Assembly (NCBI GenBank): GCA_944320405.1
Contig: CALUHI010000002.1
Location: 52,655 to 116,654 of the forward strand
Direction: 5' to 3'
Source: an uncultured Eggerthellaceae bacterium
Lineage (GTDB): Bacteria; Actinomycetota; Coriobacteriia; Coriobacteriales; Eggerthellaceae
Length of the DNA stretch: 64,000 bases
Below are positions 50,395-59,221 of this stretch, one piece after another (the stretch's first letter is position 1; the number at the start of each line of letters is the position of its first letter). Both the position numbers and the translations under genes were made by a program. Under the pieces are notes generated by a model that was given only the letters and a program-made list of their open reading frames with translations, made no database searches and was not told the origin of the DNA.

Positions 50395-51189
50395 TTAGTC
50401 TTCCTCCCCCACCGAGGTCAGGGCGTCGTCGCCGGTCAGGTGAAGCTCGCCAGACCCTTCGATGTAGTCGATGCGGATGTCGCCGAATTGCTCGTCTTGC
50501 TCAAGCGTGACCATCGCGCGCTTGTACAGCTCCAGGATGGCCAGAAACGTGACCACGGCAACCGGCACGGACGTCTGCGCGTTCACGAGATCCGAGAAGC
50601 GCAGGTGCTTTTGATTGCGGATGCGCTGGTGGATGGCGCGGACGTGCGTCTCCACCGGGATGGGCTTTGCGGCGATGTGCTCGGATTCCAGCAGGAAGCG
50701 TTCGCGGCGCGCGAAGGCCTGCGCCGCAATGAGCGCCAGGCTGTCCAGCGGCACGTCGCGCAGGAAGTCGGGCATCGCCTTGAGGAACGGGGCGTCGGGG
50801 CCGAACGGGCGCGCGTGCATGCGGCCCTCGGCTTCGAAGCGCCGATGCAGGGCGCTTGCCGCGTTCTTGTATTGCTTGTAGGTGAGCAGGCGCTCAACCA
50901 GGATGTCGCGCGCTTCGCTGGGGGCAAGCTCCTCGATTTCGGAGTCGAGCTCGTCGCGTTGGCGCGGGATGAGGCTTTCCGCCTTGATTTCCAGCAGCGT
51001 GGAAGCCACCAGCAGAAAGTCGCTGGCGACGTCGAGGTCGAGGTTTTCCATGCGGGACACCTCGGCCAGGTACTGGTCGGCGATCTGCGTGATGTTGATG
51101 GCCCCGATGTCCACCTTCTGGCGGCTCACCAGGTAAAGGAGCAGGTCGAAGGGGCCTTCGAACGAATCTATGCGTACACGGTAGGACAT
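50395..51189 (-). CDS. scpA: Segregation and condensation protein A (kleisin)
   Basis: A 264-residue kleisin: YRVRIDSFEGPFDLLLYLVS is the ScpA N-terminal signature, followed by AINITQIADQYLAEVSRMEN and DFLLVASTLLEIKAESLIPR. The C-terminal winged helix (VAVVTFLAILELYKRAMVTL) binds the SMC head. Works with ScpB and SMC in chromosome compaction. 57 bp separate it from the M50 protease gene. Confidence 0.95.
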   Translation of the reverse strand: MSYRVRIDSFEGPFDLLLYLVSRQKVDIGAINITQIADQYLAEVSRMENLDLDVASDFLLVASTLLEIKAESLIPRQRDELDSEIEELAPSEARDILVERLLTYKQYKNAASALHRRFEAEGRMHARPFGPDAPFLKAMPDFLRDVPLDSLALIAAQAFARRERFLLESEHIAAKPIPVETHVRAIHQRIRNQKHLRFSDLVNAQTSVPVAVVTFLAILELYKRAMVTLEQDEQFGDIRIDYIEGSGELHLTGDDALTSVGEED

Positions 51190-51246
51190 GCATGCCAGTG
51201 TATCGCAAACGGGTGGGCGCAGCGGCGGGAGCTTCCCTTTCTTCGC

Positions 51247-51924
51247 CTACATCCACGAATACAGCAGGTTGAACAGGTTGCCGGCTGTCACGTCCATGTA
51301 CCAGCCCACCAGGTTGATGCTGGGGAAGATGGCAGGCACCAGCACGAGCACCAGAAGCAGGATGGGCAGAGCGTACTGCTGCACCTTGTAGTACTGGGGC
51401 AGGTATTTCGTGGGCAGGAAGAACAGCAGCACCGACGAGCCGTCAAGCGGCGGGATAGGGATGATGTTAAAGAACAGCAGGCACAGGTTCGTCATCACGA
51501 ACGTGGGCAGAAACACGAAGTACGCATAGTAGAACAGGTCGTAAGCTGCCAGCTGCGGGATAGGCAGCGTGAACCACAGCGCGGCTGCGATGGCTGCGCC
51601 TGCCACGGCTTGCAGCAGGTTGGCCAGCGGGCCGGCAAGGCTTACCGCCATGTCGCCTTTGCGCGGGTTCTCGAAGTACGCGGGGTTGTACGGCACCGGC
51701 TTCGCGTAGCCGAACACGGGCATGCCCATGGCCATCAGGCAGATGGGCAGGATGACCGTGCCGAACGGGTCGATGTGCTTGACGGGGTTCAGCGAGAGCC
51801 TGCCGGCGCGTTTGGCGGTGGGGTCGCCCAGCTTGTAGGCGGCGAACCCGTGCGCAACCTCGTGCAGCATGAGCGCGGGGACAAACGCCAAAACGGCGCA
51901 TATGAGCATGGGGAGATCGTACAT
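51247..51924 (-). CDS. Site-2 protease family (M50) membrane metalloprotease
   Basis: A 225-residue polytopic protein with zinc motif HEVAHG (residues ~22-27, in VPALMLHEVAHGFAAYKLGD) and the second motif PIPPLDGSSV near residue 165. No PDZ domain, so it belongs to the short SpoIVFB/Rv-type M50B group. The ATG at 51924 lies 1 nt after the phosphohexomutase stop and lacks its own strong ribosome site, implying coupling. It cuts transmembrane substrates; target unknown. Confidence 0.92.
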   Translation of the reverse strand: MYDLPMLICAVLAFVPALMLHEVAHGFAAYKLGDPTAKRAGRLSLNPVKHIDPFGTVILPICLMAMGMPVFGYAKPVPYNPAYFENPRKGDMAVSLAGPLANLLQAVAGAAIAAALWFTLPIPQLAAYDLFYYAYFVFLPTFVMTNLCLLFFNIIPIPPLDGSSVLLFFLPTKYLPQYYKVQQYALPILLLVLVLVPAIFPSINLVGWYMDVTAGNLFNLLYSWM

Positions 51925-51925
51925 A

Positions 51926-53665
51926 CTATGCCAGGATCTCGCGGGCAGACTGCTCCAGAGCGTCAAGCATCGCGGCGGCGCCGGCCTCGTCGGGGGCCTT
52001 CGCGAACAGGTACGCCTTGATCTTCGGCTCGGTGCCGCTGGGGCGCACGATCAGCTTGCCGCCGCCCGCCAGGCGGAACTCCACCACGTTGGCCTTGGGC
52101 AGATCGCCCACGCCTTCTGCGTAGTCGACGATTTCCGCAACGTCGCGGCCCGCCACCTGCGCGGGAGGCTGCGTGCGCAGGCCCGCCATGATGTCGGCCA
52201 TGCGCTGTGCGCCGTCGGCACCGGGATACGCCAGCGAAATCGTGCGGTTGGTCTGCCAGCCAAACTTGTCATACAGCGCGCGCATGGCCTGCACCAGCGT
52301 CATGCCCTGCTTGCGGTAGTGGCGCGCCATCTGAACGATGAGCATGCTGGCAACCACGGCGTCTTTGTCGCGCACGTGCGTGCCGGCCAGATATCCGTAG
52401 CTTTCCTCGAAGCCGAACATGAAGCGGTCGGCTTCGCCGGCGGCCTCCAGGCGGCCGATCTGCTCGCCGATGTACTTGAAGCCCGTGAGCGTGCGACGCA
52501 GCTCGAAGCCGTAATGGGCCGCGACGTCGTCGCACATCGCAGATGACACGATAGTGGTGACGGCCACCAGGCGCGAGAGGTCCTCGCCGCGAGCGGCGCG
52601 GCGGCCGGCCAGGAAGTCCATCAGCAGGATGCCCATCTCGTTGCCGGTGATCAGCGTGTAGTCGTCACCGTCTTCGCAGGCCACGCCCACGCGGTCGGCG
52701 TCCGGGTCGGTTGCCAGCAGCAGGTCGAACGGCTTGCCCTGCTTCTTCCAGCGGTGGCATTCGTCGATGCCTGCCTGAAGCGCAGCGCGTTCTTCGGGGT
52801 TGGGATACTCGCAGGTGGGGAAGTCGCCGTTGGGCTGGTCTTGCCCTGGCACCACGTTCAGGTACGGGATGCCGATGCGCGCGAGCACCTGGCTCACGCA
52901 CTCCAGGCCCGTGCCGCACAGCGGCGTGTACAGCACGTTGATGGGCTCGGCCGATTCCTCGGCGGTTTCCTGCGACTGCTCGAGCACGGCGTCGATGAAG
53001 CGCGCGATGGTGTCTTCGCCAATCCACGAGATGCGGCCGTCGAAGCACGCTTCCTGGTAGTCGGCGAGCTTTGCGCATGCGCCATGCGCCGGGAAATAGG
53101 CCAGGTCGGCGATACGCTGGGAGATTTCTGCCGCAGCATCGCTGGTGATCTGGCAGCCGTCGGGGCCGTACACCTTGTAGCCGTTGTAAGCAGCGGGGTT
53201 GTGGCTGGCGGTCATGTTGATGCCTGCCGAGCAGCCCAGATCGCGCACGGCGAAGGACAGCGCAGGGGTGGGCTCCAGGCGCGTGTACAAGAGCGCGCGG
53301 ATGCCATTGGCAGCAAGCACGCATGCGGCGATGCGGGAGAACTCGCGGCCCTTGTGGCGCGAATCGCGCGCGATGGCAACCGAGGGGTTCTCGAAGTGCG
53401 CGTTGAGGTAGTCTGCCAGGCCCTGGGTGGCGCGCGCCACCGTGTAGCGGTTCATGCGGTTGGTGCCGGCGCCGATGATGCCGCGCAGACCCGCCGTGCC
53501 AAACTCGAGGTCCTGGAAGAACGCGTCGGCCACTGCCGCTTCGGCGCCCTCTGCGCCGGCTTCCAGGTTCTTCGCCATTTGCGCAAGCTCGACGGAAAGC
53601 TCCGGGTCGTCTACGTTGTCGATCCAGATGTTCAAACGCTCCAGGTTCTGGGCAGCTGCAGTCAT
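51926..53665 (-). CDS. Phosphoglucomutase/phosphomannomutase
   Basis: A 579-residue alpha-D-phosphohexomutase of the long PgcA type. Phosphoserine motif NMTASHNPAAYNG, metal site LLATDPDADRVG, sugar-binding FGFEESYGYLAG, and phosphate site IVRPSGTEPKIKAYL. It interconverts glucose 1- and 6-phosphates, supplying UDP-glucose for GalE and surface glycans. It is first in the leftward housekeeping run. Confidence 0.95.
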   Translation of the reverse strand: MTAAAQNLERLNIWIDNVDDPELSVELAQMAKNLEAGAEGAEAAVADAFFQDLEFGTAGLRGIIGAGTNRMNRYTVARATQGLADYLNAHFENPSVAIARDSRHKGREFSRIAACVLAANGIRALLYTRLEPTPALSFAVRDLGCSAGINMTASHNPAAYNGYKVYGPDGCQITSDAAAEISQRIADLAYFPAHGACAKLADYQEACFDGRISWIGEDTIARFIDAVLEQSQETAEESAEPINVLYTPLCGTGLECVSQVLARIGIPYLNVVPGQDQPNGDFPTCEYPNPEERAALQAGIDECHRWKKQGKPFDLLLATDPDADRVGVACEDGDDYTLITGNEMGILLMDFLAGRRAARGEDLSRLVAVTTIVSSAMCDDVAAHYGFELRRTLTGFKYIGEQIGRLEAAGEADRFMFGFEESYGYLAGTHVRDKDAVVASMLIVQMARHYRKQGMTLVQAMRALYDKFGWQTNRTISLAYPGADGAQRMADIMAGLRTQPPAQVAGRDVAEIVDYAEGVGDLPKANVVEFRLAGGGKLIVRPSGTEPKIKAYLFAKAPDEAGAAAMLDALEQSAREILA

Positions 53666-53950
53666 CGTGCACCTTCCTCACAAGGTTTTCGAGGCTCTTC
53701 CGCGCAACGGGGCGCAAAGCCGGTTTCAGCTTTCCTATTTTACGACAGAAGCGGCTGCCCGCAGCGGGACCGGTCCTTCCATTCGGCAGGCTTTTCAAGA
53801 TTCTTGCCCGTTTTCCGGCGAAGTGCGCGGAATTTGCCCCACGAAGCGTGTTCGGGAGAGTGCAAAGTGCTTCGGCAGCCGGGCATTTTCCCCAGAAACG
53901 GGAAGGCGTTCAATCGCTCTAGCGTCTGAACTGGGAAAACACAGACATAT

Positions 53951-53998
53951 AAAACCATGCGGCCCATCCCGCCTTCCTCCGAAAGCGGAATGGGCCGC
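53951..53998 (-). terminator. Intrinsic terminator after the aminotransferase
   Basis: An 18-bp stem with two G-U pairs between 53959-53976 and 53981-53998; on the minus strand ATGGTTTTAT follows. It lies 68 bp after the aminotransferase stop. The rest of the 400-bp spacer (53666-54065) shows no gene and must hold the promoter of the phosphohexomutase run. Confidence 0.85.
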
Positions 53999-54065
53999 GC
54001 ACTTCGACGTATAACGGGCATTTCATCCGAAAAGGATGCGGGAAGGGCCCCGCCGAACGTAGGCG

Positions 54066-55328
54066 CTACTTGTATTCTTCCGCCAGGGCTTTGAAAGCGG
54101 GCATGCTATTGCGGATGACATCGGACGACACGCAGTAGCCGATGCGCACCCAACCCTTCACGCCGAAGCTGTCGGAGGGAACCAGCAGCAGCTCGTGCTT
54201 CTTCGCGCGCTCGGCGAATGCCTGGGCGTCGGGCTCCAGTGCGCGCACCCACAGGTAGAACGCGCCTTGCGGCTCCACGTATTCGTAACCCAGCTCGGAA
54301 AGGCCGCAGGTCAGCAGTTCGCGATTGGCAGCGTAGGCGGCAACGTCGCTGGGCTCGTCCACGCAGCGCTCGACAACGCGCTGGAACAACGCCGGAGCAC
54401 ACACAAAGCCCAACGCGCGGCCCGCACCGCAAACGGCAGCGTATTCCTCGGCGCCGTCGGGACGCACTTCCTCGGGAAGCACGAGCCAGCCGACGCGCTC
54501 GTAGGGCTGACCGGTGGCACCGGCGTCCTTGTTCACCTTCTTGGGTATGCCGTCCGGCACGCACAGCCAACCGATGCGCTCGCCCGGCAGCGAAAGCGAC
54601 TTCGAATACGAATAGCACACGATGGTGCGCGCGTAGAACTCCGGCACCCACGGAACCTCGACTCCGTAGACGATTTCGCGGTACGGCTCGTCGCTGATCA
54701 GGTGGATTTGCGTGCCGTATGCCTCCTCCTTATCGCGCAGCGCGTCACCCAGGTCCTTCAGCACCTCGCGGCCGTACACTGCGCCGGTGGGGTTGTTCGG
54801 CGAGTTGATGATAACCGCGCTTGTTTTGGGCGTGGTGGCAGCATGAATGGCGTTGACGTCCAGCTGGAAATCGTCCGCGCGCGCGGGCACTTCGATGCAC
54901 GTGCAGCCAGCGCTTTCAATGAACACCTTGTATTCGGGGAAGTACGGTGCCACCACGATGACTTCATCGCCCGGATCGGTAACCGCGGCAATGGCGATTG
55001 CCAGACCCGCAGCGGCGCCCGCAGTCATGTAGATGCGGTCCGGCGAGACCTCGAACCCGTGACGGCGCAGAATGGTGCGGGCGACCGCCTGGCGCACGGC
55101 GGGCGTGCCCTGCGCGGGCGTGTAGCCGTGCAGTGCGCACGCGGGCTCGTCCAATGCCTCGGCGATAGCCTGCCGCACGGAATCGGGGGCAGGGATGGAC
55201 GGGTTGCCCAGGCTGAAGTCGAACACCTTGTCGTCGCCGATTTCAGCTTTGCGCGCCAAACCGTAGGCGAACAGCTCTCGAATGGCGGAGGGCTCGTTGC
55301 CCAGTGCCAGCATCCTCTGGTTGATCAT
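54066..55328 (-). CDS. PLP-dependent aminotransferase, class I/II
   Basis: A 420-residue fold-type I aminotransferase; ATG at 55328 with GGGGAG upstream. Motifs: FDFSLGNPSIPAPD, YTPAQGTPAVR, MTAGAAAGLAIAI, INSPNNPTGAVY, SDEPYREIVYG and the PLP-lysine block CYSYSKSLSLPGERIGW. It resembles aspartate-family aminotransferases. After the Lys motif is an apparent ~33-residue internal duplication: ERIGWLCVPDGIPKKV is followed by ERVGWLVLPEEVRPDG. Such an insert at the active-site side is unusual. Substrate not resolved; monocistronic. Confidence 0.88.
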   Translation of the reverse strand: MINQRMLALGNEPSAIRELFAYGLARKAEIGDDKVFDFSLGNPSIPAPDSVRQAIAEALDEPACALHGYTPAQGTPAVRQAVARTILRRHGFEVSPDRIYMTAGAAAGLAIAIAAVTDPGDEVIVVAPYFPEYKVFIESAGCTCIEVPARADDFQLDVNAIHAATTPKTSAVIINSPNNPTGAVYGREVLKDLGDALRDKEEAYGTQIHLISDEPYREIVYGVEVPWVPEFYARTIVCYSYSKSLSLPGERIGWLCVPDGIPKKVNKDAGATGQPYERVGWLVLPEEVRPDGAEEYAAVCGAGRALGFVCAPALFQRVVERCVDEPSDVAAYAANRELLTCGLSELGYEYVEPQGAFYLWVRALEPDAQAFAERAKKHELLLVPSDSFGVKGWVRIGYCVSSDVIRNSMPAFKALAEEYK

Positions 55329-55600
55329 GTGACGCTCCCCTTCCCTGCAGCCACGCGGCGAACGGTTGCCGCAAGCGAACGGCAAGCTCCCGCTGCGCGG
55401 GATGCCGCCACCGCTGCCCGTCTTGGTTCTTCCAGGCGATTATGGCACAACCATAGCCCGCGAAAAACCAGCCGCACCCGATGAAACGCAGTGCTAACCA
55501 ACCGGTCCGCAAGCGGCAAGAACGGAAGGAGGGGCCGAGAGGTTCGAGGCGAGGCGCATGGCTGAAGCCGCCCTCTGCCTCTTGCCGCCCCGCCGGGTCG

Positions 55601-55690
55601 CTGTCCCTTGCCGACTCGTTGCCTCTTGTCGACTCGCTGCCCCTTGCCGACTCGCTGCCCTTCGCCACCTTGCCGCCCCTTGCCGACTCG
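55601..55690. repeat. 18-bp tandem repeat, five units
   Basis: Five units in register (55601, 55619, 55637, 55655, 55673), consensus CTGCCCCTTGCCGACTCG; the fourth is most diverged. It lies in the 518-bp spacer between the divergent aminotransferase and GGDEF genes, which holds no gene. Length in multiples of three gives open frames both ways, but nothing indicates translation. Confidence 0.85.
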
Positions 55691-55846
55691 CTGCCCTTTC
55701 CCTTCTGCGCCGCTTTGTTCGGCACCGCCCAACGGGGCATGCGGTTCGCCCACGCAGACGTTTCGGCTTTGCCATATTTCAACCAAACCGCCAATGCTAG
55801 AATCCCGGTTTAAGGATGAACCTGCGAAGGGAGTCGCGAAGGGTTC

Positions 55847-57841
55847 ATGGGGAAGACCATTCGTCATATGCCTCTCGATGCGAGGCCAATCATCGTCACA
55901 GCGGTTCTTCTGGTGGTAGCGCTGCTGGCGTCCTTCGCCCTGACCGCATACGTCTACAACTACGAAGAATCCCAAAGCGTTGACCGCCTTTCGCGCGAAG
56001 CGGAGCGGCTGGGCCAAGAGCTTGACACGACCCTGATCGACGACACCGAGCAGATGGCGGCGCTCGCGATGCTTGCCAGCCACCACAGCGACATCACGTC
56101 TTCGGAATTCCTCAACGTGTTGGGATCCTACAGCACCGTGGGGGCGGTTTCCCGTCTGGAGCTGCTGCTTCCCGACAACACCGTCCTGTTGCACGACGGC
56201 GTGCAGATCGACGCATCCGGCGTCCTTTCCTTCGAAGAGGAAGCGTCCCAGGGCGCCCACATGAGTCAGCAATCGCACGATCTGACCAACCCCGACCGCC
56301 TTGTCGTGCGCATCTTCACCCCCATCGTGCAAGACGGCCAGACCGTGGCGCTGCTGTGCGGTGTCATCGAATTGGACACGCTGATGGACAGCGTCACCAC
56401 GTCTCCTTACGACGGGCAGGCGGGCATCATGCTCATCGAAGGCGAAACCGGCGATCTTCTGGTAGACACGTGGTCGCGCACCCGTGGCGACAACCTGTGG
56501 ACGCTGCCCACCGTCACGCTTTCGTCGGAATACAGCCAAGACGAAATGAAACAAAGTTTGGCTTCCGGCGAGGCGGGATACGCCGAATTCAGCGGCACGA
56601 AGACCGGACGAACGCTTTACCTGTACCACCAACCCACATCTGTGCGCGACTGGCAGGTGGCCGTTGTCGTGACCGAAGACGTGGTGTTCGCGCGCGCCAC
56701 CGACGTCCGACTGGCGCTTTTGGTGTTCCTCACATTCGTCATCGTCTGCTTTGGCGGGTATTTCGCCTGGATACTCAGTTATGTCCGGCGGGAGACCACG
56801 CGCAAACAGCAGCAGCTTGACAGCGTCAACCACGTGCACGAAGTGGAAGAGCTGCTGTTCAACGCGCACGAGAACAAGGGCAACATCCAGCAGGCGCTCG
56901 AGCGTTTGGCGCGCATGGCGAAGGCCGAACGCGCCGGACTGTGCTTGGTGGAAAACGGCAAGGCGCATCGCTGCTTCATTTGGGACAACCAAAACGCGCG
57001 TCCCATCACCGACATGGGCGATTCCAGCGCCACCGAAGCAGAGCTGCGCAGCATCGAAATCACCTGCAAGCACTTCCTTCAGGGAAAGGATCACCTGGCG
57101 GCGACCACAGAGGCAGAGCTGCAGCAGGGCTTTGGCACCGGAGCGAACGCAGGTATTCAGAACCTGTTCGCCATCCCCATCAAAGACGACCTCGGGGGAG
57201 TCCTCGGCGTTTTGGGAATCGCCAACGCGAAGGCAGCCTACGATGTATCGCCGCTGCGCAGCGTGGAGTTCGGGTTTAGCATGTTCTGCCGCAACCTGAA
57301 GACGTTCGAGATCATCAAGGAGCAGGGAGAGCGCGACCTGCTGACGCGGCTGAACAACCGCAACCGTTTCGAAACCGACCGCGAACGCCATGCGGAATGG
57401 TGCCACCACTCGCTGACGTGCGTGTACCTCGACGTGAACGGGCTGCACGAGCTGAACAACAACGAGGGTCACGAGGCGGGTGACAAGCTGCTGAAAACGG
57501 TAGCGGAGCTGGTGCGGAGCACGTTCGGCGACCGTTTCTCTTACCGCATTGGCGGCGACGAGTTCGTGGTGCTGCTGCCCGACACCAGCCGCGAGAAAGC
57601 CGCGCTGCTGGTTCGGGAGGTGCGCGCGCTTCTTGCCGAGGCGGGCGCAAGCGTTTCCATCGGCGTGTGCCACGCCACCGACATCGAGTCGATCGAGGGC
57701 GTCATCCACGGTGCCGAGCAAGAGATGTTCGAGGAGAAGAGGCGCTACTACCAACAGGAAGGACGCGGCACCTGGGGCGCCGAACGCTTCGAGCCGCGCA
57801 ACGACACCGGCCCTGACGAGCCCGGCAACACCGCCTCGTAG
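55847..57841 (+). CDS. Membrane-bound sensor with GAF-like and GGDEF (diguanylate cyclase) domains
   Basis: A 664-residue protein, start with GAAGGG upstream. Two spans (about 13-37 and 287-310) enclose a Cache-type extracytoplasmic sensor. A GAF-like domain (~330-480, with ERLARMAKAERAGLCLVENG) follows, then GGDEF: DLLTRLNNRNRFETDRERH and the intact active site SYRIGGDEFVVLLPD. It should make c-di-GMP. With the HD-GYP regulator of the pilus operon it could set pilus activity. The TAG stop lies inside the first repeat of array B. Confidence 0.93.
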   Translation: MGKTIRHMPLDARPIIVTAVLLVVALLASFALTAYVYNYEESQSVDRLSREAERLGQELDTTLIDDTEQMAALAMLASHHSDITSSEFLNVLGSYSTVGAVSRLELLLPDNTVLLHDGVQIDASGVLSFEEEASQGAHMSQQSHDLTNPDRLVVRIFTPIVQDGQTVALLCGVIELDTLMDSVTTSPYDGQAGIMLIEGETGDLLVDTWSRTRGDNLWTLPTVTLSSEYSQDEMKQSLASGEAGYAEFSGTKTGRTLYLYHQPTSVRDWQVAVVVTEDVVFARATDVRLALLVFLTFVIVCFGGYFAWILSYVRRETTRKQQQLDSVNHVHEVEELLFNAHENKGNIQQALERLARMAKAERAGLCLVENGKAHRCFIWDNQNARPITDMGDSSATEAELRSIEITCKHFLQGKDHLAATTEAELQQGFGTGANAGIQNLFAIPIKDDLGGVLGVLGIANAKAAYDVSPLRSVEFGFSMFCRNLKTFEIIKEQGERDLLTRLNNRNRFETDRERHAEWCHHSLTCVYLDVNGLHELNNNEGHEAGDKLLKTVAELVRSTFGDRFSYRIGGDEFVVLLPDTSREKAALLVREVRALLAEAGASVSIGVCHATDIESIEGVIHGAEQEMFEEKRRYYQQEGRGTWGAERFEPRNDTGPDEPGNTAS

Positions 57842-58065
57842 CCGTTTCGGACACGTTTGCCGTCCCGCCTGCCGCTTCGTAGCCGCTTCGGACACGCCGA
57901 CCGCCCGGCTGACGCGCTTCGTAGCCGTTTCGGACGTTTTTGGCCCCATGAAAAACGCTTCGTAGCCTTTTCGGACATTTCGGAGCCCAAAAAGGGCTGT
58001 TTTTGTCCGAAGTGGCTACGAAGCATTTTGCGCTGCCGCAAATTTGTCCGAAACGGCTACGAAGC
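57834..58065. repeat. Inverted array of the 20-bp repeat (array B, 6 copies)
   Basis: Forward copies at 57834-57852, 57874-57893, 57916-57935 and 57957-57976 read GCTTCGTAGCCGTTTCGGAC with small changes; reverse copies at 58005-58024 and 58046-58065. Forward copies again precede reverse copies, as in array A (15800-16087). Spacers are ~20-28 bp. The central spacer holds a small terminator hairpin. Confidence 0.88.
57984..58004 (+). terminator. Terminator in the centre of repeat array B
   Basis: AGCCC, a loop of five A, GGGCT, then GTTTTTG: a short intrinsic terminator 143 bp after the GGDEF stop. Confidence 0.65.
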
Positions 58066-58140
58066 TGCGTATTGGCAAAGCAGCGTGGCGGAGCGGCCGT
58101 TTGATCGAAGTGGCGGGATGCGCGAGATAGCTGAAACAGC

Positions 58141-58173
58141 AACGGGGCCGGCGGATGATCCGTCGGCCCCGTT
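58141..58173. terminator. Bidirectional terminator between GGDEF and MarR genes
   Basis: AACGGGGCCG (58141-58150) pairs perfectly with CGGCCCCGTT (58164-58173) around a 13-nt loop; TTTGG follows on plus, and on minus the stem ends in TTTCAGC. It is 26 bp after the MarR stop. Confidence 0.75.
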
Positions 58174-58198
58174 TGGTGCTTGGCTTGTCGGCTTGCCT

Positions 58199-58672
58199 TT
58201 AGCGGCAGCAGCAGTGATGATGCGCCTTGCGACCCTTCTTCTTGCCGTTGACGCCCTTGTCCTTGATCGACAGGATCAGCTTCTCGGTGATTGTGTTCAG
58301 CTGGGCAACTTCGTCGGCAGACAGGCAGCTAAGGATGTCCTCGGCGGTCTTGTCGTTGGCAGCAACGCGCTTCTGAGCGATCTGCTTGCCCTCGTCGGTA
58401 AGGCTGACGGTGTAGGTGTGCTTGTCGGTGTGGTCGCCGATGGTGACATAGCCGTTGCGCTCGGCCTTCTTGACGGTGTCCTTCAGCGCAGCGCGATCCC
58501 AACCGAGGGTCTTCACCAGCTCGCGCTGGGTGATGCCGTCGTTCTCCAGCAGAGCGTTCATCAGCGCACCCTGACCGCGCTTGTAGCTTTTCGGGCCGTT
58601 CTTGCGGAAGGCAAGACGGGTGAGCTTGCTGGCCTTCTTCAGCTGCGCCAGCGTTGCGGCTGCTTCGTTCAT
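58199..58672 (-). CDS. MarR-family transcriptional regulator with His/Cys tail
   Basis: A 157-residue winged-helix regulator; GAGGAAAG is 5 nt before the ATG. The DNA-binding part reads GITQRELVKTLGWDRAALKD and AERNGYVTIGDHTDKHTYTV (wing). The protein ends KGRKAHHHCCCR: three His then three Cys, a likely metal-binding tail not usual in MarR. It may sense a metal or redox change. An AT-rich upstream region contains the palindrome TTATTAATAA. No target gene is adjacent. Confidence 0.85.
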   Translation of the reverse strand: MNEAAATLAQLKKASKLTRLAFRKNGPKSYKRGQGALMNALLENDGITQRELVKTLGWDRAALKDTVKKAERNGYVTIGDHTDKHTYTVSLTDEGKQIAQKRVAANDKTAEDILSCLSADEVAQLNTITEKLILSIKDKGVNGKKKGRKAHHHCCCR

Positions 58673-59221
58673 AGTGCTTTCCTCTTTCTATCTCCTTTTT
58701 AAAAGCAGCGCATACTATAGGGGTTTGTTGTTTTGAAGGCCGCCCCTACGCCCTATTATTCACACAATGTTCATCTGGTGATTGTTTTACCTGATGATTA
58801 TTAATAACTTGCTTTATTCACCGTTAATATTATTGCCCCACTGCGCTGTTCTTTGCGGCGGCTAAAGCGATTGCGGAAAAGCCCTCGCCCCGCATAGGCG
58901 GCAGACGACTTCTAAAACATGTTTGGCGGCAGCAGCCGACTCTTTGAACAAGCATGGCGGCAACCATCGACTCCCCGAACAGGCGAACGCCCGCCGGCCA
59001 GCAAATCTGGCACAGGCGGGCGTTCGTGGATCAATCTGAAATTTGTTCGTCAGGCGCGATTCGTGCAGGGATAGACCAGCGACTGCCGGATGCGGAACCC
59101 TGCGCCCCCGAGGTTGCCTCATCACGCACGGCACCCCGCAGGAAAAGACCGGCACTGCCTCATGCAGCGCGTTGCACCCGGGTTGCCCCGACGTCGCCCT
59201 GCGTTGTCGTTTGGAGAACGA
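58673..59221. other. Intergenic region with AT-rich palindrome
   Basis: 549 bp without a supportable gene. 58700-58850 is AT-rich and should hold the MarR promoter; the perfect palindrome TTATTAATAA (58798-58807) and a near copy GTTAATATTATTG are candidate regulator sites. The GC-rich remainder shows only short frames. Confidence 0.45.

Noticed and set aside
55481..55813. Open frames across the 18-bp minisatellite
   Set aside because: Unit length is a multiple of three so all frames stay open; products are pure repeats without start signals.
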